Origin: Pseudaquabacterium pictum
Lineage (GTDB): Bacteria; Pseudomonadota; Gammaproteobacteria; Burkholderiales; Burkholderiaceae_C
DNA: 64,000 nucleotides
Direction: 5' to 3'
Assembly (NCBI RefSeq): GCF_005403045.1
Contig: NZ_BJCL01000001.1
Span: 620,001 to 684,000 of the forward strand
Within the stretch, counting starts at the first letter, position 1. Each line of letters begins with the position of its first letter. The notes under the pieces are model-generated. The model ran no database searches. It was given only the letters and a program-made list of their open reading frames with translations, and was not told the origin of the DNA. The translations under genes were made by a program, and so were the position numbers. Shown piece by piece: positions 32,332 through 39,890 of the stretch.

Positions 32332-32698
32332 CTGCACCACCACCGCGCCGGCCCTCATCGGTGGTGCCGCCGCTGCCGCTGACAACCTGCCAGGCTTTGC
32401 TGAGCGCGGCAGCCCAGGCCGCATGGCTGTGCTTCAGCTGCTGGCACAGCACCCGGCCGGCGTTCGCACGTCGGTGGTGCGGGCCGTGATGCGCCGGGCT
32501 GACCCGCGCATCTTCGACGAAGAGCGCGCCCGCTACGTGCTGCAGCGCCTGCGTGCCGCTGGCCTGGCCAGCACTGAGCGCGATGCCGAACTGCAGCTGG
32601 TGTGGTTCAGCCCTGGCGTGCGCCGCACGCAGCAACTGCGGGGCGGCTGGCAGCCCGACACCAGCCCCGCCACCGGCCCCACCACGGCCGCCGATTGA
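32321..32698 (+). CDS. Possible winged-helix protein (125 aa)
   Basis: ATG 32321 overlaps the previous gene by 11 bp. The centre, 'MAVLQLLAQHPAGVRTSVVR' followed by 'RARYVLQRLRAAGLASTERD', has the helix-helix-wing rhythm of small DNA-binding winged-helix domains. The N- and C-terminal ends are low-complexity. It may be a regulator of the early operon; this is tentative. Confidence 0.58.
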   Translation: MTTDCTTTAPALIGGAAAAADNLPGFAERGSPGRMAVLQLLAQHPAGVRTSVVRAVMRRADPRIFDEERARYVLQRLRAAGLASTERDAELQLVWFSPGVRRTQQLRGGWQPDTSPATGPTTAAD

Positions 32699-32715
32699 CC
32701 CTCACCACCATCACC

Positions 32716-34656
32716 ATGACCGACACCACCCTGGCCGCCCCGGCCGCCGTGCAGCCGCTGGAAGGCGCGCTGCGCATCCCCGTGGGGCTGATCACCCCCA
32801 GCCCGCTGAACCCGCGCAAGACCTGGAAGCCCGAGAAGGTGGCCGCCATGGCCGCCGACATGGCCGTCAACGCGCAGATCCAGCCCATCCGCGTGCGGCC
32901 CAACCCGCTGCATACCCCCAGCAACGGCCGCCCGCCGTATGAGATCGTGGTGGGTGAAACCCGCTGGCGCGCCGCACCCCAGGCTGGCCTGGACGCGCTG
33001 GACGCGGTGCTGCGTGACTGCACCGACCAGGAGCTGATCAAGCTGGCCCTGGCCGAGAACACCAAGCGCCAGGACCTGCACCCGCTGGAAGAGGCCGACG
33101 GCTTTGCCGCCCTGCTGCGCGCTGACGACGGCCTGCAGGGCTATGCCAGCAAGGAAGACCTGGCCGCCGCCGTGGGCGTGAGCCCCAGCTACGTGTACCA
33201 GCGCCTGAAGCTGCGCAACCTGTGCAAGCCCGCGCGTGATGCCTTCCTGGCCGGCACCATCGACGCCAGCGTGGCGCTGCTGATCGCCCGCATGCCTGAC
33301 CAGACCGAGCAGGCCCGCGCCACGGCGCGCATCGTCAGCGGCTTCGGTGGTGAGCCGTACAGCTACCGCCAGGCCAGTGAGTTCCTGAAGCGCGAGTTCA
33401 TGCTGGCGCTGACGCTGGCGCGCTTCGACACCACCGCCACCTACAACGTGGCCGGCCCTTGCAGCGCCTGCCCCAAGCGCAGCGGCGCCGCGCCTGACCT
33501 GTTTGCAGATGTGGCCGGCGGTGGCGACCTGTGCCAGGACGCCCGCTGCTACCAGGCCAAGGCCGAAGAGGCGCACCAGCAGCTGCTGCAGGCCGCGCGC
33601 GATGCCGGCCGCACCGTGCTGCAGGGCGCCGCCGCCCGCAAGGTGCTGCCCCGGCCTGATGCCGAGCCCATCGGCCACTACCGGCTGGATGCCCCCTGCC
33701 CGGCGCTGACCGACAGCCAGCGCCCGCTGCGCGCCCTGCTGGGCAGCGGCTTCGCCGGCAGCATCGTGGTGGTGGACGTGCCCGGCAGCGCCCCGCTGGA
33801 GCTGGTGACGGCCGACGCCGCACAGCGCGCCATCAAGGCCCGCGGGCTGCTGCGTTCGCAGACGGTGAAGGCTGCGCCGGCTAAGGCCGCCCCGGCTGCA
33901 GCGCCGGCCCAGCCGCTGTTCAAGCCCAAGGCCACCGACAGCGGCGCCGGTGTATGCAGCGCACCCGCCGCAGAGCCCGCAACCACTGGCGAAGCCCCTC
34001 CACCGCGGGGGGAGGGGGCGGCGGTGGCGAAGGATGCCGGCACCGGTGGTGCCGGCATGGAAGACAACACCCCCGCGCCGGGCCGCGGTGTGGCGGTGAC
34101 GGTGAATGACGCGGCCACGGCCGAAGCGCTGGAGCGTGCCAAGTTCGGCGAGCTGCTGCTGGCCGAGCTGGAGGAAGCGCTGGCCGAAGGCGGCGAGCCG
34201 CCGCTGCTGATCTTGCGGCTGGCGATCACTGCCATGTGGGATGAAGCCAGTGCCGAAGAGTGCAGCCTGCTCTACACCGTGATGGGCTGGACGCTGGACG
34301 GCGCTTATAGCGAAGACTTCGCCCGCCGCGTGCGCGTGGCCGATGGCGCGGCGCTGGCCGGGCTGCTGATGCTGGTGCTGGCCGCGCGTGACTGCGCTGA
34401 CGAGCTGGTGCCCGCAGCCACCATGCACGTGCGGCCGGCCGGTGTGCTGGCCAAGCACTTCGGCATCCCGCTCGACCGGGTGCTGCGCGATGCGCGCATC
34501 GCCGTGCGGGGCGCCCCAGTGCAAGACGCCACGGCCGCATTCGTGGCGGCCCACCGCCCCGCAAGCGGGGCGGATGAAGTGTCCGACGAGGCATCGGCCC
34601 CCAGGCGTGAGCCCGTCACCGACCCCAACTGGGAATTCCCCAAGGGTCACATCTGA
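32716..34656 (+). CDS. ParB/RepB-like nuclease-CTPase domain protein (646 aa)
   Basis: The N-terminal ~130 residues are a ParB domain: 'LITPSPLNPRKTW', 'QIQPIRVRPNP' and 'EIVVGETRWRAA', with the G-E-x-R-x-R nucleotide-binding motif. A ParB helix-turn-helix follows ('YASKEDLAAAVGVSPSYVYQ'). A Cys cluster 'CSACPKRSG'...'CQDARCYQAK' (about residues 250-280) may bind metal. The C-terminal half is Ala/Pro-rich with a helical end. There is no parA beside it, so a role in DNA organisation, replication or defence rather than partition is likely. Confidence 0.82.
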   Translation: MTDTTLAAPAAVQPLEGALRIPVGLITPSPLNPRKTWKPEKVAAMAADMAVNAQIQPIRVRPNPLHTPSNGRPPYEIVVGETRWRAAPQAGLDALDAVLRDCTDQELIKLALAENTKRQDLHPLEEADGFAALLRADDGLQGYASKEDLAAAVGVSPSYVYQRLKLRNLCKPARDAFLAGTIDASVALLIARMPDQTEQARATARIVSGFGGEPYSYRQASEFLKREFMLALTLARFDTTATYNVAGPCSACPKRSGAAPDLFADVAGGGDLCQDARCYQAKAEEAHQQLLQAARDAGRTVLQGAAARKVLPRPDAEPIGHYRLDAPCPALTDSQRPLRALLGSGFAGSIVVVDVPGSAPLELVTADAAQRAIKARGLLRSQTVKAAPAKAAPAAAPAQPLFKPKATDSGAGVCSAPAAEPATTGEAPPPRGEGAAVAKDAGTGGAGMEDNTPAPGRGVAVTVNDAATAEALERAKFGELLLAELEEALAEGGEPPLLILRLAITAMWDEASAEECSLLYTVMGWTLDGAYSEDFARRVRVADGAALAGLLMLVLAARDCADELVPAATMHVRPAGVLAKHFGIPLDRVLRDARIAVRGAPVQDATAAFVAAHRPASGADEVSDEASAPRREPVTDPNWEFPKGHI

Positions 34657-34702
34657 GGGGGCCGATGCCCCACTGCCACCAGCAACACACAGGAGAAGCA
34701 CC

Positions 34703-35194
34703 GTGCACCCCACCGACCCCAGCGCTGGCCACCAGGTGGCCAGCCCGCCGCAGCAGCCGGCAGCCGCTGCTGCCCAGCCCACCCCGCAGATCCCGCAGAT
34801 GTGGGCCATCGTTGAACTGATGGGCCACCAGCGCGTGGCCGGCACCATCAGCCATGACTTGACCTTCGGCGCGCCGCTGATGCGCGTGGACGTGCCCGAG
34901 GTGGTGTACCTCGACAGCGTGTGGCGCAACGGCGCGTTCGTGGACGTGGAGCGCCGCATCCCTGCGCACAGCCGCAGCGTGGGCCACCCGGCCGTGTTCA
35001 CCATCCACTGGGTGGACGAAGCCACCGCCCGCCTGGCCGCGGTGCAGATCAAGGCCAGCCCGCTGAAGCTGATCAGCCTGCACAGCGCGCTGGACTCGGT
35101 GCCCGAGGCTGAGCGCCAGGCCCTGCTGCAGCTGACGCGCAGCAGCGCGCTGATCGCGGCCGATGACGCGGGAGACAACGATGGCCCTCTCTGA
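34703..35194 (+). CDS. Early-operon protein (163 aa), acetyltransferase-like name not justified
   Basis: Starts at GTG 34703 with AGGAGAAG upstream. The central part, '[20 protein letters not shown]' to '[19 protein letters not shown]', is beta-rich and well conserved in character; the N-terminal 30 residues are Pro/Ala/Gln-rich. It overlaps the HD-domain gene by 14 bp. I know similar sequences in phages beside HD nucleotidases but cannot name a function. Confidence 0.6.
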   Translation: MHPTDPSAGHQVASPPQQPAAAAAQPTPQIPQMWAIVELMGHQRVAGTISHDLTFGAPLMRVDVPEVVYLDSVWRNGAFVDVERRIPAHSRSVGHPAVFTIHWVDEATARLAAVQIKASPLKLISLHSALDSVPEAERQALLQLTRSSALIAADDAGDNDGPL

Positions 35195-35741
35195 CCATAA
35201 GACCGCAGCGCTGGCCATGAAGCCGGACATCCTGACCGTCAGCGGGCACTACTTCGATTTCCTGCAACCCGAGGAAAGCTACTTCGGCATCGGCGACATC
35301 GCACATGCGCTGTCCCACATCTGCCGCTTCACTGGCCACAGCCGCAGCTTCTACTCGGTGGCACAGCACAGCGTGCTGGTGTCGCGCATCGTGCCGCCCG
35401 AGCACGCGCTGGCCGGGTTGCTGCATGACGCGGCCGAGGCATTCATTGGCGATGTGGCCAAGCCGCTGAAGCAGTTGCTGCCCGACTACAAAGCAATCGA
35501 GAAGCGCGTCGAAGCGGCAGTGTTCAGCCGCTTTGGACTACCGGCTGACTTGCCGCTGTGCGTGAAAGAGGCCGATCTGGTGATGTTGGCCACTGAGAAG
35601 CGTGACTTGATGCCAGGCGACCGTCACACCTGGGAGTGCATTGCCGGCCTGCACCCCTTGGTCGATCGCATTGACCCCTGGCCCTGCGAAGAGGCGTGCC
35701 TGATGTTCCTGAGCCGATTCAACAAGCTGACTGGGGCGTAA
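35181..35741 (+). CDS. HD-domain 5'-deoxynucleotidase-like phosphohydrolase (186 aa)
   Basis: HD hydrolase with metal ligands in '[16 protein letters not shown]' (His), '[15 protein letters not shown]' (HD pair) and '[12 protein letters not shown]' (C-terminal Asp), arranged as in YfbR/phage deoxynucleotidases that remove phosphate from dNMPs. Phages use this to adjust nucleotide pools. I start at ATG 35181 because GGGAGA lies 6-11 bp upstream; ATG 35163 is possible. Substrate inferred. Confidence 0.82.
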   Translation: MALSDHKTAALAMKPDILTVSGHYFDFLQPEESYFGIGDIAHALSHICRFTGHSRSFYSVAQHSVLVSRIVPPEHALAGLLHDAAEAFIGDVAKPLKQLLPDYKAIEKRVEAAVFSRFGLPADLPLCVKEADLVMLATEKRDLMPGDRHTWECIAGLHPLVDRIDPWPCEEACLMFLSRFNKLTGA

Positions 35742-35743
35742 GC

Positions 35744-36331
35744 ATGAGCAAGTGCATCACCGACTACGCCCAGGCCACCGCCGATCTGGCCGCAATGACG
35801 GCCCGCAAGGATGCCGCGTACCTGGAGCGCAACTGCTGCGTGGCGCTGATCGCCCGCATGGCGCTGGCCATGGGCTGGACGGCCGGCACCGCGCGCACGG
35901 CCATCGAAGGCTGGAGCGAAGACTGGCACGGCTGCGTCTACATCGACTTGCCCACCGGCCAGGCCAGCTGGCACTACCACGACAGCCAGGCGCACCTGTT
36001 CAGCGATTTGCCGGCCTACACCGGCGCGTGGGATGGGCACGACACGCCCGAGAAGTACCGCCGCGTGGCCATGGCGTTTGAAGGCGGCCGGCCCAGCTTT
36101 CTGGTGAACCAGCTGCAGCGGCTGGAGATGCAGGCCGGCGACGTGGCGGTGCTGCAGTGCGACCGGCTGCTGACCGGCGACCAGCGCCGCATGCTGAAAG
36201 ACGTCGCCACCCTCGCCTTCGGCCCTGACGTGAAGGCGATGGTGCTGGACGCGGGGCTGCGCCTGGGCGTTGTGACGCCGCCGCCGGTGGCAGCGCAGCC
36301 CACCGGCACGCCGGCCAGCGAGGCGGGCTAA
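35744..36331 (+). CDS. Phage protein of unknown function (195 aa)
   Basis: Begins 'MSKCITDYAQATADLAAMTA' two bases after the HD gene's stop. The middle, 'CVYIDLPTGQASWHYHDSQA' followed by 'LFSDLPAYTGAWDGHDTPEK', resembles a family of short phage proteins found among early genes, without known activity. The C-terminal ~65 residues appear as an added helical region. No catalytic motif is apparent. Confidence 0.65.
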   Translation: MSKCITDYAQATADLAAMTARKDAAYLERNCCVALIARMALAMGWTAGTARTAIEGWSEDWHGCVYIDLPTGQASWHYHDSQAHLFSDLPAYTGAWDGHDTPEKYRRVAMAFEGGRPSFLVNQLQRLEMQAGDVAVLQCDRLLTGDQRRMLKDVATLAFGPDVKAMVLDAGLRLGVVTPPPVAAQPTGTPASEAG

Positions 36332-36334
36332 GAC

Positions 36335-37963
36335 ATGCTGCGCCCCCAGTACATCCTGCCCCTCGCCGACGAGCTGGTGGTCGACTTGTTTGCCGGCGGT
36401 GGAGGCGCCAGCTGCGGCATCGAGCAGGCCATCGGCCGGCACGTGGACATTGCGGTCAACCACGACCCCGAGGCGGTGAGCCTGCACCAGGCCAACCACC
36501 CGCAGACCGAGCACCACGTCAGCAACGTGTGGGAGGTGGACCCGCGCGTGGTGTGCGCCGGCCGGCCGATCGGCCTGCTGTGGGCCAGCCCTGACTGCAC
36601 CTTCCACAGCAAGGCCCGGGGCGGCAAGCCCTTTCGCGACCGCAACAAGGCGCGCCGCCGCCGTGGCCTGGCCAGCATCGTGGTGAAGTGGGTGCGCATG
36701 CTCAAGCCCACCGGCCAGCACCCGCGCGTCATCCACCTGGAGAACGTGGAAGAGTTTCAGCACTGGGGCCCGCTGCTGGCCGACGGCACGCCCTGCCCTG
36801 AGCGCCGCGGCAGCAGCTTCGGCCGCTGGGTGGCCCAGCTGCGCAACCTGGGGTACGTTGTGGAATGGCGCGAGCTGCGCGCCTGCGACTACGGCGCGCC
36901 CACCATCCGCAAGCGGCTGTTTCTGGTGGCGCGGCGCGACGGCCAGCCCATCGTGTGGCCCGAGCCCACCCACGCCGCGAAGCCGGCCAAGGGCAGCGGC
37001 CTGAAGCCCTGGCGCACGGCGGCCAAGGGCAGCGGCCTGAAGCCCTGGCGCACGGCGGCCGAGTGCATCGACTGGAGCCTGCCGTGCCCCAGCATCTTCG
37101 AGCGCGATCGCCCGCTGGCCGAGGCGACGCTGCGCCGCGTGGCGCGCGGGGTGATGCGCTATGTGGTGGAGGCGGCCAAGCCCTTCATCGTTCACATCGC
37201 CCACGGCGAGGGCAAGCCCGGCGGTGTGCAGCGCTGGGGCAGCGGCGCGCATGACATCGACAAGCCGGCGCCCACCATCACCACCAAGGCCGAGCACATG
37301 CTGGCCGTGCCCACCCTGGTGCAGACCGGCTATGGCGAGCGCCCCGGCCAGGCGCCGCGCGTGCCCGGCATCGACAAGCCGCTGGGCACGGTGGTGGGCG
37401 GCCAGAAGCATGCGCTTGTGGCCGCCTTCCTGGCCAAGCACTACGGCGGCGTCACCGGCCACGGCGTGGAGCAGCCACTGGGCACGGTGACCACCAGCGA
37501 CCACCACAGCCTGGTGGCCGGCACGCTGGTGGGCGTGGGCGGCCGCACCGGCCAGGGTCAGGCCAGCAGCTACAGCGCCGACCGACCGGCGCGCACGGTG
37601 ACAGCCAAGGCCGACACAGCCGTGGTGGCAGCGTTCCTGACCGCCTACTACGGCAGCGACCAGGACACCCCGCTGGCTGACCCCATGCACACCGTCACCA
37701 CCAAGCCGCGGTTCGCGCTGGTGATGGTCGACGGCGTACCGCACGCCATTGCCGACATCGGCATGCGCATGCTGCAGCCGCGCGAGCTGTACATGGCGCA
37801 GGGCTTCCCGTCCAGCTACGTGATCGACCGCGGCGCCGACGGCCGGGCGCTGAGCAAGGCCGCCCAGGTGCGGATGTGCGGCAACAGCGTGTGCCCGCCG
37901 CTGGCTGAGGCGCTGGTGCGGGCGAACTACAGCGAGCGCCAGGCGCTCAAGCGCGCGGCGTAA
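36335..37963 (+). CDS. C5-cytosine DNA methyltransferase, orphan (542 aa)
   Basis: Modifies cytosine in DNA. Motif I 'VVDLFAGGGGASCG' (residues 15-28), motif IV 'ASPDCTFHSKARGG' with nucleophile Cys88, motif VI 'HLENVEEF' and motif VIII 'IRKRLFLVAR' are present, and 'RMCGNSVCPPLAEALV' is the C-terminal motif X. No restriction enzyme lies nearby, so it likely protects phage DNA. A perfect tandem 36-bp duplication (36989-37024, 37025-37060) repeats 'KGSGLKPWRTAA'. The target-recognition region (about 250-470) contains repeated 'PLGTVVGGQ/PLGTVTTSD' style segments typical of this phage group. Confidence 0.92.
   Translation: MLRPQYILPLADELVVDLFAGGGGASCGIEQAIGRHVDIAVNHDPEAVSLHQANHPQTEHHVSNVWEVDPRVVCAGRPIGLLWASPDCTFHSKARGGKPFRDRNKARRRRGLASIVVKWVRMLKPTGQHPRVIHLENVEEFQHWGPLLADGTPCPERRGSSFGRWVAQLRNLGYVVEWRELRACDYGAPTIRKRLFLVARRDGQPIVWPEPTHAAKPAKGSGLKPWRTAAKGSGLKPWRTAAECIDWSLPCPSIFERDRPLAEATLRRVARGVMRYVVEAAKPFIVHIAHGEGKPGGVQRWGSGAHDIDKPAPTITTKAEHMLAVPTLVQTGYGERPGQAPRVPGIDKPLGTVVGGQKHALVAAFLAKHYGGVTGHGVEQPLGTVTTSDHHSLVAGTLVGVGGRTGQGQASSYSADRPARTVTAKADTAVVAAFLTAYYGSDQDTPLADPMHTVTTKPRFALVMVDGVPHAIADIGMRMLQPRELYMAQGFPSSYVIDRGADGRALSKAAQVRMCGNSVCPPLAEALVRANYSERQALKRAA
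36989..37060 (+). repeat. Perfect 2 x 36-bp tandem duplication inside the methyltransferase gene
   Basis: Units 36989-37024 and 37025-37060 are identical, in frame, and encode KGSGLKPWRTAA twice. Identity at every third position indicates a recent duplication by slippage. Confidence 0.95.
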
Positions 37964-37984
37964 GCCGCTGGAAGGACCGAGCAC

Positions 37985-38053
37985 ATGAACATCATCAAGT
38001 GGGCCCTGTGGGCCCTGGGCCTGGGCGGCAAGCCCTATGTGTGGAACGAGTGA
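37985..38053 (+). CDS. Micro-ORF (22 aa) between methyltransferase and next gene
   Basis: Reads 'MNIIKWALWALGLGGKPYVW' then Asn-Glu, from ATG 37985 to TGA 38051, with GGAAGGA upstream. It is short, hydrophobic and ends in GAGTGA, where the next gene's GTG overlaps the stop. It might be a small membrane peptide or only a device for coupling translation. Confidence 0.45.
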   Translation: MNIIKWALWALGLGGKPYVWNE

Positions 38054-38592
38054 CCGTGGCCACGTCTCGCCTGCCCACCAGGGCCTTGCTGCAGCAGCAG
38101 GCCCGCAAGGCCCAGCTGCTGGCCCGCATGCACATCAGCCAGGCAGCCCGGCAGGCTGCCAAGCGCGGCGCGCAGCCGCTGTCTGCCAGCCAGCGCCAGG
38201 AGCTGAGCATGGCCCACCACGTGAACTTGGACGCCATCTGCAGCGGCAAGGCCGAGCCCACGATGCTGTGGGACTTCATCGGCAGCGTGCTGTGCTGGTG
38301 GAAGGCCGCGCAGCTGCTACAGGCCGGCGTGGACGAGATGGACGCGCAGCTGGAGGTGGCCGCTCGCCTGTGCGAACGCTGGAGCCGCACCGGCCGCGTG
38401 CTGTTCGATGGCCCTGACATGCAGCTGGCCCGCGACGGCGTGGTCTACATGGACCAGCTGGCCGAGCTGGTGGATACCGCCACCGCCTGCCAGGCGGCCG
38501 ACTGGAGCCAGCGCGAGGTTGAACGACTGGAGGCCGCGGCGCTGCAGATGCGCGCGCAGACCCAGCAGAAGAAGGAAGGACAGGAAGCATGA
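38050..38592 (+). CDS. Phage early protein (180 aa), unknown
   Basis: I start at GTG 38050, which overlaps the micro-ORF stop (GTGA). The sequence is helical: a basic N-terminus 'RARLLQ.QARKAQLLARMHI'-like, then 'ELSMAHHVNLDAICSGKAEP' and 'ERWSRTGRVLFDGPDMQLAR'. I recall similar small proteins in phages of beta-proteobacteria, function unknown. It ends with the ATGA overlap to the HTH gene. Confidence 0.65.
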   Translation: MTVATSRLPTRALLQQQARKAQLLARMHISQAARQAAKRGAQPLSASQRQELSMAHHVNLDAICSGKAEPTMLWDFIGSVLCWWKAAQLLQAGVDEMDAQLEVAARLCERWSRTGRVLFDGPDMQLARDGVVYMDQLAELVDTATACQAADWSQREVERLEAAALQMRAQTQQKKEGQEA

Positions 38593-38891
38593 GCACCACC
38601 GTCACCGTCTACACCGCAGAGCAGGTGGCGCAGCTGCTCGGCTGCGCCGTGAAGACCGTGGAGCAGATGGCCCGCGACGGCGAGCTGGCCGGCGTGAAGC
38701 CGGGCGGCGGCTGGGTGTTCCCGGCCGGTGCGCTGGCCCAGCGGCTGGACCAGCTGGCGCTGGAGCAGGCCGCCGGCCGCCGCAAGACGCCGGCACCGGT
38801 GGCCACCACGGTGCACCAGGTCGACAAGCCCCGGCGCGGCCCGAAGCCGCGCGCGCTGCCCAAGCTGGTGCCGATGGGTGGGCAGGCATGA
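38589..38891 (+). CDS. Helix-turn-helix DNA-binding protein, excisionase-like (100 aa)
   Basis: The first 55 residues, 'YTAEQVAQLLGCAVKTVEQM' followed by 'ARDGELAGVKPGGGWVFPAG', form a HTH_17/MerR-like winged helix as in excisionases. The C-terminus is basic and Pro-rich. It is the best candidate for the excision partner of the integrase, but it could equally be a regulator. Overlaps both neighbours by 4 bp. Confidence 0.72.
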   Translation: MSTTVTVYTAEQVAQLLGCAVKTVEQMARDGELAGVKPGGGWVFPAGALAQRLDQLALEQAAGRRKTPAPVATTVHQVDKPRRGPKPRALPKLVPMGGQA

Positions 38892-39232
38892 GCGACGACA
38901 AGCCGATCCGCGTGCGGCTGTCGCGCGCCAAGGGCTGGCGCATGCCCCCGAACACCGTGAAGGTTGACCGCACGACGAAGTGGGGGAACCCGTTCATCGT
39001 GGGCAAGGATGGCACCCAGGCGCAGTGCGTCTACTGGTTCCGCTTGATGCTCGGCGGGGCCATCCACATGAGCAGCGTTGCGGGCTACAAGGCGCTGGAG
39101 CAGTACCGAGCGATGGCCCTGAAGGATGCAGCCGAGCTGCGCGGCAAGTCGCTGGCCTGCTGGTGCCGTGCTGGCACGCCCTGCCACGCTGACGAGCTGC
39201 TGCGGCTGGCGAACGAGGGCATGAAACGATGA
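38888..39232 (+). CDS. DUF4326 protein (114 aa)
   Basis: The sequence 'LSRAKGWRMPPNTVKVDRTT' with 'KWGNPFIVG' and the terminal 'LRGKSLACWCRAGTPCHADE' is the hallmark of DUF4326, a family common in phages whose activity is not established (Cys/His residues conserved at the end). Overlaps the HTH gene and the next gene by 4 bp each. Confidence 0.88.
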   Translation: MSDDKPIRVRLSRAKGWRMPPNTVKVDRTTKWGNPFIVGKDGTQAQCVYWFRLMLGGAIHMSSVAGYKALEQYRAMALKDAAELRGKSLACWCRAGTPCHADELLRLANEGMKR

Positions 39233-39645
39233 AGATTGCCTGCGACGCCACTCTTTACCGTCAGCTCAATGCGACTGTCGGGCAGCGCCCGCGCGGTCGG
39301 CAGCCCTACGGTAGCCGGTGGTCAGCACTGCATGGCGAGGCTTACCGCATGTGGCTGAGCAGCGGCGACGAGCCGGCAGAAACTCCGGCCTTTGGCATGC
39401 GCGCTCTGATGGTGCTGGAAGACGACGACGACAAGGCCGGCGCCGCGTGCGCACAGCTCTGGCGCTTGGCTTTGCGGCACCTGACATGGCGCGAGGTTGA
39501 TGTGCTGCGATTTCGGTACATCCACGACCTGACCTTGAAAGAGACCGGGGCACGAATGCTGGTAACCCAGGAGCGTGTTCGCCAGATCGAAGTCAAGGCC
39601 CTGGGTGTGCTGCAGCGGCTGGCAAACAGGCATGTGAATCCATGA
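39229..39645 (+). CDS. Sigma-70 region-4-like regulator (138 aa)
   Basis: Residues 85-131 read like sigma region 4: 'LTWREVDVLRFRYIHDLTLK' followed by 'ETGARMLVTQERVRQIEVKA', closely following the '...LTREERVLRLRFG..TLEEVG..F.VTRERIRQIE.KAL' pattern of RpoD-type factors. Region 2 is absent, so it cannot be a full sigma factor. It may switch the host RNA polymerase to late promoters or act as a DNA-binding activator; it is the next-to-last gene of the early operon, where late regulators sit. Confidence 0.75.
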   Translation: MKIACDATLYRQLNATVGQRPRGRQPYGSRWSALHGEAYRMWLSSGDEPAETPAFGMRALMVLEDDDDKAGAACAQLWRLALRHLTWREVDVLRFRYIHDLTLKETGARMLVTQERVRQIEVKALGVLQRLANRHVNP

Positions 39646-39890
39646 GCGAGATCGACGAGTGCACTGACCGCCTGGTGACCGCAATGCGCCTGCTGGAAAT
39701 GCAGCTGGCTGAGCTGCAGATGAACACCCAGCGCGCGACAGCCACGATGCACATCGTGCATGAGCTGGTGCAGCGTGCATGGCACCTGCATGCCGGGCAT
39801 GCCAACCCCAAACCGATCAGCGAGAACACGCTGATCCTTCTGGCAACTTTGGCCGCGCAAGACGCCATCGACGACGCGAGGGGCATCTAG
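39642..39890 (+). CDS. Small helical protein (82 aa), unknown
   Basis: Last gene of the rightward operon, overlapping its predecessor by 4 bp and the converging integrase gene by 4 bp. The N-terminal 50 residues form a heptad-like helix, 'CTDRLVTAMRLLEMQLAELQ' and 'MNTQRATATMHIVHELVQ', suggesting a coiled coil. No function is recognised. Confidence 0.6.
   Translation: MSEIDECTDRLVTAMRLLEMQLAELQMNTQRATATMHIVHELVQRAWHLHAGHANPKPISENTLILLATLAAQDAIDDARGI

Noticed and set aside
32716-34656. Plasmid-like partition system
   Set aside because: There is a ParB domain but no ParA ATPase and no parS-like repeat array nearby, and the element is integrated.
32533-35178. Minus-strand open frame of 881 codons
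   Set aside because: Antisense to the ParB-like gene and its neighbours, which carry clear motifs and coupled starts.
36989-37060. Possible CRISPR-like repeat
   Set aside because: Only two units, no spacer between them, inside a coding frame.
36335-37963. Restriction-modification system
   Set aside because: No endonuclease gene adjoins the methyltransferase; the HNH protein at 24.8 kb belongs to the terminase block.
35624-37984. Minus-strand open frame of 786 codons
   Set aside because: Shadow of the C5 methyltransferase and the preceding gene; no recognisable domain.
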